Positions 1 to 10,000 of a stretch of DNA of 64,000 nt are shown piece after piece. Numbering within the stretch: position 1 is the first letter of the stretch; each line of letters starts with the position of its first letter. Both the position numbers and the translations under genes were made by a program. The DNA is from Streptomyces sp. NBC_00236 (GTDB lineage Bacteria > Actinomycetota > Actinomycetes > Streptomycetales > Streptomycetaceae). Location: the NCBI RefSeq assembly GCF_036195045.1, contig NZ_CP108100.1:620001-684000 (forward strand), given 5' to 3'. The notes under the pieces are model-generated. The model was not told the DNA's origin. It saw only the letters and a list, made by a program, of their open reading frames with translations, and made no database searches.

Positions 1-4
1 TTGA

Positions 5-160
5 TGCCGGAACTCCCGCCATGGACGGCCGGGGTCACTTCCTTCGTGCCGGAACTCCCGCCGTGGACGGCCTGAGCCACGTCCTTCGTGCCGGAACTCC
101 CGCCGCGGACCGCCGGGGTCACGTCCTTCATGCCGGAACCCCCGCCATGGACAGTCGCGA
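5..160. repeat. 42-bp tandem repeat, about 3.7 copies, at the 3' end of the FecCD permease gene
   Basis: Copies begin at 5, 47, 89 and 131, exactly 42 bp apart, each starting TGCCGGAACTCCCGCC with small changes. The fourth copy holds the last codons and stop of the permease gene, which ends Met-Ala-Gly-Val-Pro-Ala-stop on the minus strand. In copies 2 and 3 one base difference turns that stop into an Arg codon. In copy 1 the same block reads ATG-GCG-GGA-GTT-CCG-GCA-TCA on the minus strand from base 22, so it could be the start of the next gene, perhaps the partner permease, off the left edge. The unit is 14 codons long. Most likely a local duplication between two co-transcribed genes. Confidence 0.85.
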
Positions 161-1210
161 GGAGCGGGCGATCCACACGAGCAGGGGGCCGCCGACGAAG
201 GCGAGCAGCACGCTGACCGGGGTCTCCCAGGGCCGGATCACGATCCGCGCGAGGATGTCCGCGACGATCATGATGTCGGCCGCGATGAGGGCGGACAGGA
301 CGAGGGCGGCGGTCATCCGCGCCCCGGCCAGGGCCCGCGCGGCGTACGGCGCGAACAGTCCCAGGAAGGCGATGGGTCCGGCCACGGCCACCGCGCATCC
401 GGCGAGCAGCGAGACGGCCGCGGCGACGACGAGCCGGATCCGGCCGGGATGGTGGCCCAGGGACCGGGCCCCGTCGTCCCCGAGCCCGAGCGCCGCCAGC
501 GGGCGCGCGCAGCCGAGCGCGGTGAGCAGACTCACCGCGATCAGGGGCAGGAGGGGTGCCAGGTCGGAGAGCTCGATGCCCGCGAGCGAACCGATCGTCC
601 AGTAGCGGTAGGTGTCGAAGGTCGACTGGGTACCCAGCAGGACGTACGAGGTGAGGCCGTGAAAGGTGGCGCCGAGCGCCGATCCGGCCAGGACGAGCCG
701 CAGCGGGGATCCACCGCCGCGCCCGGACGCGGCGAACAGGAGGACGGCCGCGCTCGCGACCATGCCTCCGGCCAGGGCCCACACCAGCAACGAGGAGGGT
801 GAGTCCGCGCCGAAGAAGGTGAGGCCCAGCACCACGGCGAAGGCGGCTCCGGAGTTGACGCCGAGGAGCCCCGTCTCGGCGAGCGGGTTGCGGGTGGCGG
901 CCTGCAGGAGGCAACCGGCCGTTCCCAGGCATGCCCCGACCAGGACCGCGGCGAGCGTGCGCGGCAGGCGTACGTCCACGACGGCCAGGCGCAGTTGTGC
1001 GTCCGCCCGTGCGGCCGGGTCGCCGACCAGGTAGTCCCAGGCGCCGCCCGCCGAACTCGACCCGGTGCCGATGAGCAGGGACAGCAGGACGAGGAGGGGC
1101 AGCAGGAGCACGAGACCGGTTGCCGCCCACACGGCCGCGCGCCCTTCCCGTGGCGGGGTTCCGGTGGGGCGGGACCCGGTGCCGGGCCGTCCCGTTTGCG
1201 CGATCGACAT
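128..1210 (-). CDS. FecCD-family siderophore ABC transporter permease
   Basis: This 360-residue protein is an integral membrane permease of the BtuC/FecCD type, which moves ferric siderophores across the cytoplasmic membrane with a binding lipoprotein and an ATPase. Hydrophobic segments run through the whole length after a polar head of about 30 residues. The family block GACLGTAGCLLQAATRNPLA lies near residue 95, and a GPIAFLGLFAPYAAR block lies near residue 280. The ATG at 1210 touches the iron box with no room for a ribosome binding site, so the transcript may be leaderless; a GTG at 1130 preceded by GGGAAGGG is an alternative start. It diverges from the siderophore-binding lipoprotein gene and probably forms an operon with a second permease and ATPase off the left edge. 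Confidence 0.92.
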   Translation of the reverse strand: MSIAQTGRPGTGSRPTGTPPREGRAAVWAATGLVLLLPLLVLLSLLIGTGSSSAGGAWDYLVGDPAARADAQLRLAVVDVRLPRTLAAVLVGACLGTAGCLLQAATRNPLAETGLLGVNSGAAFAVVLGLTFFGADSPSSLLVWALAGGMVASAAVLLFAASGRGGGSPLRLVLAGSALGATFHGLTSYVLLGTQSTFDTYRYWTIGSLAGIELSDLAPLLPLIAVSLLTALGCARPLAALGLGDDGARSLGHHPGRIRLVVAAAVSLLAGCAVAVAGPIAFLGLFAPYAARALAGARMTAALVLSALIAADIMIVADILARIVIRPWETPVSVLLAFVGGPLLVWIARSSRLSMAGVPA

Positions 1211-1228
1211 ATGGTTAGCCTAACCTAA
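1210..1228. promoter_or_regulatory. Iron box (DmdR/IdeR-type operator) between permease and lipoprotein genes
   Basis: TATGGTTAGCCTAACCTAA matches the 19-bp actinobacterial iron-box consensus TTAGGTTAGSCTAACCTAA at 17 positions. It sits between divergent transporter genes, so iron-loaded DmdR/IdeR should repress both. It abuts the permease ATG. Confidence 0.9.
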
Positions 1229-1372
1229 GTAAGCCGGGCGGCCGGCGGTGGGTCCCGAGGGCTCCTCCTGCCCTGAATCGGCGTCAATCGCCCTGCCCCG
1301 CCCCCGTTCGGTGCGGCGGAACACGCCGCCCCGAACGAACTCATCACTCGAACACAACGGAGATTCCAGGCC

Positions 1373-2368
1373 ATGGCCCCGAATTCGACCTTCTCTTCCC
1401 GCGGTCTCGTCCGCCCCTCGGTGGCGGCCTCGCTGATCGGCATCTGTGCCGTGGCCCTGACCGCCTGCGGGTCCTCCGAGGCCTCGGACGGCGCTGCCGG
1501 CTCGGACTCCTCCAAGGCGTCGAGGACCACGCAGGTGACGGACGCGACCGGAACGTCGGTGAAGGTCCCCGCGACGCCCGAACGCGTCGTGGTCCTCAGC
1601 GAGATGGACCTGGACGCGGCCCTCGCGCTGGGCGTGAAGCCGGTGGGCCTGACCGCCGGCCGCGGCCAGAAGGGCGCCCCCGGCTACCTCACCGACCAGG
1701 CGAAGGGCATCCCCGTGGTGGGTGCGGTCACCGGCCCGGACATCGAGAAGGTCGTCCAGGCCAAGCCGGATGTGATCCTCGCCGGCCAGCTCGCCGACGA
1801 ACAGGTCCTCCAGCAGTTGCGCAAGGTCGCTCCCACGGTCGTCACGATCGACGGCACCAAGGACTGGAAGAAGGCGCTGACCCTCACCGGCAAGGCGCTC
1901 GGCCGGGCCAACAACGCCGAGGCGTTCCTCGCCGACTACGACACCCGGGCCGCGGCCCTCAAGAAGGACCTGGGTGCGGAGGCGGGCAAGAGCGTGTCCG
2001 TCGCCCGCTATTCCGCCAAGGGCTCGGCCGTCATGCAGCAGGGCGTGTTCATCAGCGACGTCCTCGACGACCTGGGCTTCACCCGTCCCGGTATCCAGAA
2101 CGAGAAGGGCGAGGGCCACTCCACGCCGATCAGCGACGAGAACCTCAAGGAGATCGACGGCGACTGGCTCTTCATCGGCACCTTGACCTCCACCGGATCG
2201 GACCAGGACCTCGTGGCCGAGCTGTCCAAAAAGCCCGCCTACAAGCAGCTCAAGGCCGTGAGCCGTGGGCAGTCGACCGTGATCGACGGCACGAAGTGGA
2301 CGAGCCTGGGCGGCGCGCAGGCGGCCGTCTCGGTGCTCGACGACATCCGCAAGGCCATGGTCAAGTGA
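1373..2368 (+). CDS. Siderophore-binding lipoprotein (FepB/FecB-like ABC substrate-binding protein)
   Basis: A 331-residue periplasmic-binding-type protein that should capture the ferric catecholate at the cell surface and pass it to the divergent permease. The N-terminus is a lipoprotein signal with hydrophobic residues 18-29 and lipobox Leu29-Thr-Ala-Cys32. The mature part has the helical-backbone fold signatures of this class ([20 protein letters not shown], and [13 protein letters not shown] later). The ATG at 1373 follows GGAG at a good distance. It is the first gene of the plus-strand biosynthetic operon; its stop overlaps the entA GTG by four bases (GTGA), coupling capture and synthesis. 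Confidence 0.93.
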   Translation: MAPNSTFSSRGLVRPSVAASLIGICAVALTACGSSEASDGAAGSDSSKASRTTQVTDATGTSVKVPATPERVVVLSEMDLDAALALGVKPVGLTAGRGQKGAPGYLTDQAKGIPVVGAVTGPDIEKVVQAKPDVILAGQLADEQVLQQLRKVAPTVVTIDGTKDWKKALTLTGKALGRANNAEAFLADYDTRAAALKKDLGAEAGKSVSVARYSAKGSAVMQQGVFISDVLDDLGFTRPGIQNEKGEGHSTPISDENLKEIDGDWLFIGTLTSTGSDQDLVAELSKKPAYKQLKAVSRGQSTVIDGTKWTSLGGAQAAVSVLDDIRKAMVK

Positions 2369-3162
2369 GTCCGGCCCCGGAACTCACCGGCCGGCTCGCC
2401 CTCGTGACGGGGGCGGGCCGCGGGATCGGCGAGGCCGTGGTGCGCGCCCTCGTCGAACGCGGTGCACGCGTCCTGGCCACCGATCTCGCTCCCGACGGTG
2501 TCACCGCGCTCGCCCGCGAGTACGGCGAGCGGGTCGCCGCCCGTGCGCTCGACGTCACGGACGCCACAGCCGTCGAGGCGCTCGTCGCCGAGGCGGAGGA
2601 CACGCTCGGCCCCCTGGACATCGCGGTCAACGTCGCCGGTGTGCTGCGGTGTTCGCCGGTCGCCGAGCTGACGGACGAGGACTGGGCGGCCACCTTCGCC
2701 GTCAACACCGACGGGGTGTTCCACGTATCGCGGTCCGTGTCGCGCCGGATGGCCGGACGCGGAACGGGCAGCATCGTCACCGTCGCGTCCAACGCCGCGG
2801 GCATCCCCCGCACGAACATGGCCGCGTACGCGGCGTCGAAGGCCGCGGCCGTCATGTTCACCAAGTGCCTCGGCCTCGAACTGGCCCCCCTGGGCATCCG
2901 CTGCAACACCGTGTCGCCGGGCTCGACCCTCACCGACATGCAGCGCGGCATGTGGCCGGCCGGCGGCACCCAGGACGAGAAGGCCGCCGCCCAGCGGGTC
3001 ATCGACGGGGACGGGGCGAGCTACCGCACCGGCATTCCGCTCGGCCGGATCGCCGACCCGTCCGACATCGCCGAGGCCGTCGCCTTCCTCGTGTCCGACC
3101 GCGCCCGCCACATCACCCTGCACGACCTCTACGTCGACGGCGGCGCCACGCTGCGGGCCTAA
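2365..3162 (+). CDS. entA: 2,3-dihydro-2,3-dihydroxybenzoate dehydrogenase (EntA/DhbA)
   Basis: A short-chain dehydrogenase/reductase of 265 residues. In catechol siderophore pathways this enzyme oxidises 2,3-dihydro-2,3-dihydroxybenzoate to 2,3-dihydroxybenzoate with NAD. Visible features are the nucleotide loop TGAGRGIG (residues 15-22), the NVAGV block, Ser142, and Tyr155-x3-Lys159. The GTG at 2365 was chosen because it overlaps the preceding stop and starts just before the Rossmann strand; the longer frame upstream lies inside the lipoprotein gene. The SDR fold alone does not fix the substrate; the neighbours entC, entB and entE do. A 127-nt gap with a hairpin follows. Confidence 0.92.
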   Translation: MSPAPELTGRLALVTGAGRGIGEAVVRALVERGARVLATDLAPDGVTALAREYGERVAARALDVTDATAVEALVAEAEDTLGPLDIAVNVAGVLRCSPVAELTDEDWAATFAVNTDGVFHVSRSVSRRMAGRGTGSIVTVASNAAGIPRTNMAAYAASKAAAVMFTKCLGLELAPLGIRCNTVSPGSTLTDMQRGMWPAGGTQDEKAAAQRVIDGDGASYRTGIPLGRIADPSDIAEAVAFLVSDRARHITLHDLYVDGGATLRA

Positions 3163-3177
3163 GGGCTGTCTTTCGTC

Positions 3178-3210
3178 TGGATCGGGCCGGGTTTTCGCGG
3201 GCCCGATCCA
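3178..3210 (+). other. Intra-operon hairpin between entA and entC
   Basis: TGGATCGGGCC (3178-3188) pairs perfectly with GGCCCGATCCA (3200-3210) around an 11-nt loop containing TTTT. It lies in the 127-nt entA-entC gap, the only long gap in the operon. It could be an attenuator, an RNA processing or stability element, or the terminator of a short lipoprotein-entA transcript. No iron box is visible in front of entC. Confidence 0.6.
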
Positions 3211-3289
3211 CATCGAAGACGACCCTGACCCGCCCGCCAGAACCCTCCGACAGCGGATCGCAGCCCTCCCCCACTGGAGACAGGAAGAC

Positions 3290-4513
3290 ATGTCTGCCTC
3301 ACTGCGCGTACCCACCGCCCCGCACCGGGCCACCCCCCGCATCTCCCCTCCCTCCTCCCCCTCACCCGGCGACGCGACCGCGCTGCTCGACGCCTACCGG
3401 CCCGGCACGGACCGCTTCCTCGCCTCGTCGCGCCAGACCCTGCTCGCCTCCGGCACCGCCGCCGAAGTACCGCACGATTCGCGGCCGTTGAGCGCCCGGG
3501 TGCATGAAGTGCTCGATGCCCGGCGGCGGGCCGGGGACCCGGCGCCGATCGTCGTGGGAGCGCTGCCCTTCAGCCCGGACGCCCCGCCCTCGCTGGCGGT
3601 CCCGCAGTCCGTGCGCCGGGCGTCGGCCCTGTGCGAGGACCCGCTCATCGCACTCCCCGGCCCCGCCACGGAACCCGGCACCTGGGAGACCCGCGAGGTC
3701 CCGGCGGCCGACGACTACGCCGCCTCGGTGGCAGCGGCCGTGCGGCGGATGCGTGCCGGGGAGTTCGACAAGGTCGTCCTCGCCCGCACCCTGGAGCTGA
3801 CGTCCTCCCGCGACCTCGATCTGCCCGCCATGCTGCGCCGGCTCGCGCAGCACGATCCGAAGGGCTACACCTTCGCGGTTCCCAGCGGGCCCGGCCGCAC
3901 CCTCGTCGGAGCCAGTCCCGAACTCCTGGTCGCCCGCTCCGGCAACGTGCTCACGGCCAACCCGCTGGCCGGGTCCGCGCCGCGCAGCAACGATCTGGCC
4001 GAGGACGTCCGGCGCGCGGCCACCTTGCTGGAGTCCCCCAAGGACCTGCACGAGCACGCCGTGGTCGTCGCCGCCGTCCGGGAGGCCCTGGCCCCGTTCT
4101 GCGTGAGCCTCGACGTGCCCGAACGCCCCACGCTCGTACGGACGGCAGCCATGTGGCACCTGTCGACGACCGTCACCGGCACGCTCGCGGACTCCGCCAC
4201 CTCCTCCCTCGACCTCGCCTCGGCGCTGCACCCCACACCGGCGGTGTGCGGCACCCCGACCGACACGGCCCGCGCCGTCATCGCGGAGTCGGAACCCTTC
4301 GAGCGCGGCGCCTACACCGGCATGGTCGGCTGGCAGGACGCGGACGGGGACGGCGAGTGGGTCGTGACGATCCGCTGTGCGGAGGCCGAGGGCCGCTCGC
4401 TCCGGCTGTTCGCCGGCGCCGGCGTGGTGGCCGCCTCCTCGCCCGAGGCGGAGACCGCGGAGACCGGCGCCAAGTTCCGTACCTTCCTCAGCGCCGTGGG
4501 CGCAGCGCTGTGA
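3290..4513 (+). CDS. entC: Isochorismate synthase (EntC/DhbC)
   Basis: A 407-residue chorismate-binding enzyme that converts chorismate to isochorismate, the first step to dihydroxybenzoate. The family blocks are in order: [12 protein letters not shown] near residue 160, a GASPELL strand near 205, NPLAGSAPR near 222, the TPAVCGTPT block near 320, and [12 protein letters not shown] near 338. The last contains the usual Glu and Gly residues of the Mg/chorismate site. The start at 3290 is preceded by GGAGACAGGAAG. The N-terminal 25 residues are Pro/Ser rich. Its TGA overlaps the entE GTG by three bases, so the two are translationally coupled. Confidence 0.94.
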   Translation: MSASLRVPTAPHRATPRISPPSSPSPGDATALLDAYRPGTDRFLASSRQTLLASGTAAEVPHDSRPLSARVHEVLDARRRAGDPAPIVVGALPFSPDAPPSLAVPQSVRRASALCEDPLIALPGPATEPGTWETREVPAADDYAASVAAAVRRMRAGEFDKVVLARTLELTSSRDLDLPAMLRRLAQHDPKGYTFAVPSGPGRTLVGASPELLVARSGNVLTANPLAGSAPRSNDLAEDVRRAATLLESPKDLHEHAVVVAAVREALAPFCVSLDVPERPTLVRTAAMWHLSTTVTGTLADSATSSLDLASALHPTPAVCGTPTDTARAVIAESEPFERGAYTGMVGWQDADGDGEWVVTIRCAEAEGRSLRLFAGAGVVAASSPEAETAETGAKFRTFLSAVGAAL

Positions 4514-6186
4514 GCGCCGCCCCGCAGGACGACGCGCCGACCTGGCCCGAGGGCTTCGCCGAGCGCTACCGTGCGGCCGGCCACTGGCGCGGTGAGACGT
4601 TCACAGGAGTGCTCCGGGCGCGCGCCGCCGCCCACCCCGACCGGGTGGCGGTCATCGACCCCGCGGACGGGCGCCGCACCCGGACGTACGGCGAACTGGA
4701 CGAGCGGGCCGCCCGGCTGGCGGCGGGGTTCGCCGCGCGGGGCATCGTCAAGGGCGACCGGGTCGTCGTCCAGCTGCCGAACGTCGCCGAGTTCATCGAG
4801 GTGGTCTTCGCGCTCTTCCGGATCGGTGCGCTGCCCGTCTTCGCCCTGCCCGCCCACCGGGAGACGGAGATCGGCTACTTCTGCTCGTTCACCGGGGCCG
4901 TCGCCTATGTGATCCCTGACCGCCACGCCGGCTTCGACCACCGGGAACTGGCGACCGCGGTGCGGGAGCGGACCCCCGGCCTGCGGCACGTGTTCGTCGT
5001 CGGTGACCCCGGCGAGCACACCGCGCTGTCCGACGTGCCGTGCGAGGAGTCCGGTCCGGTCGACGGGCCCGAGCCGCACGACCTGGCCTTCCTCCAGCTC
5101 TCGGGCGGCACGACGGGAGTGCCGAAACTCATCCCCCGTACGCACGACGACTACATCTACTCGCTGCGCGGCTCCAACGAGATCTGCGGTGTCGACGAGG
5201 ACACCCGCTTCCTCGTCGTGCTGCCGGCCGCGCACAACTTCCCGATGAGTTCGCCGGGCTGGCTGGGTGCGCTGTACGCGGGCGGCACGGTCGTCCTGTG
5301 TCCGCGGCCCGATCCGGCGACTGCCTTCCCGCTCGTGGAGCGGGAGCGGGTCACCATGACGGGCGTGGTGCCTCCGCTCGCCCTGGTGTGGACCGAGGCG
5401 GCGCCGGACACGGAGCACGACCTGTCCAGCCTGGAGCTGGTCCTCGTCGGAGGCGCCAAGTACAGCGAGGCTGCGGCCCGGCGCCTGGAGCCCGCGCTCG
5501 GCTGCCGGCTCATGCAGGTCTTCGGGATGGCCGAGGGCCTCGTCAACTACACCCGGCTGGACGACGACCCGGAGACCGTGGTCACCACACAGGGCCGGCC
5601 GATCTCCGATGACGACGAGATCCGGATCGTGGACGACGCCGGACAGGACGTGGCAGAGGGCGCCTACGGGCATCTGCTGACCCGTGGCCCGTACACGATC
5701 CGCGGCTACTGGCGCGCCCCCGAGCACAACAGGACGGCTTTCACCGAGGACGGCTTCTACCGCACGGGCGACATCGTGCGCCGCACCCCGGACGGAAGTC
5801 TCGTGGTCGAGGGGCGGGCGAAGGACCAGATCAACCGGGGCGGCGAGAAGGTCGCGCCGGAGGAGATCGAGAACATCATCCTCGCCCATCCCGCCGTGCA
5901 CGACGTGTCGGTGGTCGGCGTCGCGGACGCGTTCCTCGGTGAGCGCACCCTCGCGTACGTGATCCTGCGCGAGGACGCCCCGTCGCTGAGGCCGGTGGCC
6001 GTGAAACGGCATGTGCGCGAGCGCGGTGTCGCCGCGTACAAGGTTCCCGACCTGGTCGAGTTCGTCGACGTCTTCCCGCAGACCGGAATCGGCAAGGTCA
6101 GCAAGAAGGGGCTGCGCTCGGGGACCGTTCCGCCACCCGGCGCCGCCCCCGCCGAACAGCACCGAGCCCGCACCGCGCGGCACTGA
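4510..6186 (+). CDS. entE: 2,3-dihydroxybenzoate-AMP ligase (EntE/DhbE)
   Basis: A stand-alone adenylation enzyme of 558 residues that activates 2,3-dihydroxybenzoate as the acyl adenylate and loads it onto the aryl carrier protein. The P-loop-like SGGTTGVPK is at residues 198-206. The His242-Asn243 pair in [10 protein letters not shown] is the aryl-acid pocket pattern of EntE/DhbE. The YRTGDIV and [14 protein letters not shown] hinge blocks follow, and the catalytic lysine is Lys529 in GIGKVSKKG. The GTG at 4510 overlaps the entC stop. About 20 extra Pro/Ala-rich residues extend the C-terminus beyond the usual length. Confidence 0.95.
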   Translation: MSAAPQDDAPTWPEGFAERYRAAGHWRGETFTGVLRARAAAHPDRVAVIDPADGRRTRTYGELDERAARLAAGFAARGIVKGDRVVVQLPNVAEFIEVVFALFRIGALPVFALPAHRETEIGYFCSFTGAVAYVIPDRHAGFDHRELATAVRERTPGLRHVFVVGDPGEHTALSDVPCEESGPVDGPEPHDLAFLQLSGGTTGVPKLIPRTHDDYIYSLRGSNEICGVDEDTRFLVVLPAAHNFPMSSPGWLGALYAGGTVVLCPRPDPATAFPLVERERVTMTGVVPPLALVWTEAAPDTEHDLSSLELVLVGGAKYSEAAARRLEPALGCRLMQVFGMAEGLVNYTRLDDDPETVVTTQGRPISDDDEIRIVDDAGQDVAEGAYGHLLTRGPYTIRGYWRAPEHNRTAFTEDGFYRTGDIVRRTPDGSLVVEGRAKDQINRGGEKVAPEEIENIILAHPAVHDVSVVGVADAFLGERTLAYVILREDAPSLRPVAVKRHVRERGVAAYKVPDLVEFVDVFPQTGIGKVSKKGLRSGTVPPPGAAPAEQHRARTARH

Positions 6187-6198
6187 AAGGCTTCCCCC

Positions 6199-6831
6199 AT
6201 GGCACTTCCCGCCATCGCTCCCTATCCCCTGCCCGGCGCGGACGACCTCCCCGCGAACCGCGTCGCGTGGACCGTCGACCCCGCACGCGCCGTGCTCCTC
6301 GTCCACGACCTCCAGAACCACTTCCTCGGTGCGTACCGCTCCGGCGAACAGCCGCTGACCGGCATGCTCGGCAACACGGCCCGCATCATCGGCGAATGCC
6401 GCGCCGCCGGCGTCCCGGTGGTCTACTCGGCGCAGCGCGGCGGCCAGACCGCCGAGGAACGCGGTCTGCAGCTCGACTTCTGGGGGCCCGGCGCGGCCGA
6501 TGACGCCGAGGCCCTCGCCATGCCGGAGTCCGTCGCACCGGCTGCCGGTGACACGGTGCTCACCAAGTGGAAGTACAGCGCGTTCGTCCGGACCGAACTC
6601 GAGTCCCTGATCCGGGGGTCGGGCCGCGACCAGCTCGTGATCACCGGTGTGTACGCGCACATCGGCGTGCTGATGAGTGCCGCCGACGCATGGATGCGGG
6701 ACATCCAGGCGTTCGTCGTGGCCGACGCGGTCGCCGACTTCTCGCGCGCGGACCACGACATGGCGCTGCGCTGGGCGGCGGGCCGCTGCGCGGTCGTGAC
6801 CACCACCGACGCCCTTCTGAAGGAGATCTGA
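6199..6831 (+). CDS. entB: Isochorismatase (EntB/DhbB catalytic domain only)
   Basis: A 210-residue isochorismatase that hydrolyses isochorismate to 2,3-dihydro-2,3-dihydroxybenzoate and pyruvate. Asp37 in VHDLQNHF and the TKWKYSAF block (Lys123, Lys125) are catalytic-region markers. The ITGVYAHIG segment has Gly where cysteine hydrolases of the superfamily carry Cys, as in EntB. The protein stops where E. coli EntB and B. subtilis DhbB continue into an aryl carrier domain; that domain is the next gene, 5 bases downstream. GAAAGG precedes the ATG. Confidence 0.94.
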   Translation: MALPAIAPYPLPGADDLPANRVAWTVDPARAVLLVHDLQNHFLGAYRSGEQPLTGMLGNTARIIGECRAAGVPVVYSAQRGGQTAEERGLQLDFWGPGAADDAEALAMPESVAPAAGDTVLTKWKYSAFVRTELESLIRGSGRDQLVITGVYAHIGVLMSAADAWMRDIQAFVVADAVADFSRADHDMALRWAAGRCAVVTTTDALLKEI

Positions 6832-6836
6832 GCACC

Positions 6837-7064
6837 ATGGCCCTCACCCTGGAGCAGATCCGCAGCGACATCGCCGAGTCCCTGGGCGAGGACCCCGCGG
6901 ACATCCCCCTCGACGAGAACCTGCTCGACCACGGGCTCGACTCGATCCGCATCATGGCGCTGCTCGGCGGGTGGCGTCGCGATCACGATGTGCGCGCCGA
7001 CTTCGCCGATCTCGCCGAACAGCCCTCCGTAGAGGCCTGGGCCCCGCTGCTGGGGGTCTCATGA
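6837..7064 (+). CDS. Free-standing aryl carrier protein (ArCP)
   Basis: A 75-residue acyl-carrier-type protein. The phosphopantetheine attachment motif is GLDSIR with Ser36, and the surrounding helices match the ArCP domain normally fused to EntB/DhbB. It should be loaded with dihydroxybenzoate by EntE and donate it to the condensation domain of EntF. Its ATG follows the entB stop by 5 bases, with AGGAG in the last entB codons as ribosome binding site. Its TGA overlaps the entF ATG (ATGA), so stoichiometry with EntF is probably fixed by coupling. Confidence 0.92.
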   Translation: MALTLEQIRSDIAESLGEDPADIPLDENLLDHGLDSIRIMALLGGWRRDHDVRADFADLAEQPSVEAWAPLLGVS

Positions 7065-10000
7065 CGGTCCTGCTGGCCGGCACCGTCGGCATCGCACCGG
7101 AGGGGCCGGACACCGTACTGCCGCTGACCGCCGCCCAGTCGGGCATGTGGTACGCGCAGTCGCTCGATCCCCTCAGTCCGGCTCAGAACACTGCGGAGTG
7201 CCTGGAGATCGACGGACCGCTCGACCAGGAGCTGTTCGCCGCGGCCCTCCGGCAGGTCGTCGCCGAGACGGACGCGCTGCGCGTCCGGGTCGAGGACGGG
7301 CCGGAGGGGCCGCGGCAGACCGTCGCGGCCTCGGTGGAGCTGCCGCTCACCGTGCACGATCTGCGGGACGCGCCCGACGCGGAAGGGCAGGCGGAGGCGT
7401 GGATGCGCGCCGACCTCGCCGAGCCCTGCGATCTCGCGGCGGGCCCGTTGTTCCGCCACGCACTGTTCCGGGTCGGCCGGGAGCGCTGGCTCTGGTACCA
7501 GCGGATCCATCACCTCGTCATGGACGGCTTCGGCTACTCGCTGCTCGTCCGGCGCACGGCCGAGGTGTACTCGGCGCTCGTCGGGGGCCAGGACCCCTGG
7601 CCCCGGACGTTCGGGACGCTCGCCGGCCTCGTCGCGCAGGACGCCGCCTACCGGTCGTCGGAGGCGTTCGCGGCGGACCGCGCCCACTGGTCCGACGCCT
7701 TCGCCGACCGGCCGGAGGCACCCCGTCTGGCGGGTCGCGGCGCGCTGCCGTCGCGTACGTTCCTGCGCCGCACCGCCCACCTCGGTCCCGAGGCGACCGA
7801 CCGGGTGCGGGAGCTCGCTACGCAACTCCGCGCCACCTGGCCGGAGGTGCTGATCGCCGCGCAGGCCCTCTACACCTCACGGGCGACCGCCCGCTCCGAG
7901 GTGGTGCTCGGGCTGCCCATGATGGGCCGGGTGGGATCGGTGGCCCTTCGGGTGCCGGGCATGGTGATGAACGTGCTGCCGCTCCGGGTCACCGTCACCC
8001 CCGGCGCGAGCTTCGCCGGACTGGTGCGCCAGGTCGTACTGGGTGTCCGCGCGGTCCGCCGCCATCAGCGCTACCGCTACGAGGACATCCGCCGCGACCT
8101 GCGGCTGCTCGGCGAGAACCGGGGCCTGGTGGGCCCTCTCGTCAACGTGATGCCCTTCGACTACGACGTCGACTTCGCGGGTACGCGGGCCCGGGCCCGC
8201 AACCTGTCCGCGGGCTCGGTCGACGACCTGACCGTCAACATCTACGACCGCGCGGACGGCCGCGGGCTGCGCATCGACCACGACGGCAATCCGGCCCTGT
8301 ACGACGAGGACGCCCTCGCCGCCCATCAGGAGCGCTTCCTGCACCTCGTGGAACGGCTGACCGCCGAGGACCCGCACGCGGCGCTCGCGGCGCACGGAAT
8401 CGCGACGCCTGCCGAACACGCGCTGGTCGTAGAGCAGTTCAACCGAACGGACCGCGCACTGCCGCCGACGACGCTCATCGGCCCGATCGAGGCGCAGGTC
8501 GCCCGCACTCCGGACGCGACCGCGCTCGTCTACCGGGACGTCTCCCTCACCTACGCGGAGCTGAACACCCGCGCCAACCGCCTGGCCCGCCACCTGCGGA
8601 CCCTCGGCGCCCGGCCGGGTGCCGTGGTGGCGGTGGCGGTGCCGCGCTCGGTGGAGCTGGTCGTCTCGCTCCTCGCGGTACTGAAGGCGGGGGCCGCCTG
8701 TCTGCCGCTCGACCCGGAGTACCCGGCGGAGCGCATCACCTACATGCTGACGGACGCGGCTCCCGTCTGCGTGATCACCGACCGGGCGGACCGTCTCGCC
8801 GACGACACGACGACGGTCAGGGTCGTCCTGAACGGCCTCGACGTCTCCGGGTACCCGTGGTGCGATCCGTCGCGCCCGCTGACACCCGCGCATCCGGCGT
8901 ACGTCATCTACACCTCGGGGTCCACCGGACGTCCGAAGGGCGTCGTCGTGTCGCACGGCGCGATCGACAACCGGCTGCGCTGGATGCAGGACGCCTACGC
9001 GCTGACGACGGACGACCGGGTGCTGCAGAAGACGCCCTCGTCGTTCGACGTGTCCGTGTGGGAGTTCTTCTGGCCGCTGCGCGAGGGCGCGGCGCTCGTC
9101 GTCGCGGAACCCGGCGGCCACAAGGACCCCGCCCATCTGGCCCGGCTGATCCACGAACAGGCCGTCACCACCTGTCACTTCGTACCCTCGATGCTCCAGG
9201 TCTTCCTCGCGGAGGCGGACCCCGGAGCGTGCGCCGGACTGCGCCGGGTCTTCTGCAGCGGGGAAGCCCTGCCCCGGGAGACCGCGCACGCCTTCGGGCG
9301 CGCTCTCCCGCACGTCGGACTGCACAACCTGTACGGGCCGACGGAAGCGGCCGTGGACGTCAGCTTCCACGCGTGCGCGCCGCACGACAGCGGGCCCGTG
9401 CCGATCGGACAGCCCGTGTGGAACACCCGGCTGTACGTACTCGACGCCGGGTTGCGACCCTGCCCGCCGGGGGTTCCCGGCGAGCTGTACCTGGCGGGCC
9501 GTCAGCTCGCCGAGGGCTATCTGAACCGGCCGGACCTGACCGCCGGCCGCTTCGTCGCCGACCCCTTCGCCGGCTCGGCGCGGCGGATGTACCGCACGGG
9601 GGACCTGGCGCGCTGGACGGAGCAGGGTGAGGTCGAGTACCTCGGCCGCACGGACCACCAGGTCAAGCTGCGCGGGCAGCGCATCGAACTCGGCGAGATC
9701 GAGGCGGCGCTGGCGGCCCGGCCGCGGGTGGACGGGGCCTGCGCCCTGGTGCGCGAGGACCGGCCGGGCGACCAGCGGCTCGTCGGTTACGTGACGGGAG
9801 GCGCCGATCCCGCCGAGGTGCGGGCGGCGCTCGCCCGGGAACTCCCGGAGCACATGGTGCCGTCGGCGGTCGTGGCGCTCGACGCGTTCCCGCTCAGCCC
9901 CAACGGAAAGCTGGACCGCCGCGCGCTGCCCGCCCCCGTCTTCACCGGCGGAGGCGGTGTCCGCGTGATGAGCGCCCGTGAGGAGGCGCTGGCGCTGCTG

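Noticed and set aside
1..605. Plus-strand frame encoding 14-residue repeats at the left edge
   Set aside because: The repeats are real DNA repeats, but the frame is antisense to the permease gene and its remainder has no protein-like features.
2296..2364. Extended N-terminus of the EntA dehydrogenase
   Set aside because: The extra residues lie inside the lipoprotein gene; the GTG at 2365 gives translational coupling and the normal SDR start.
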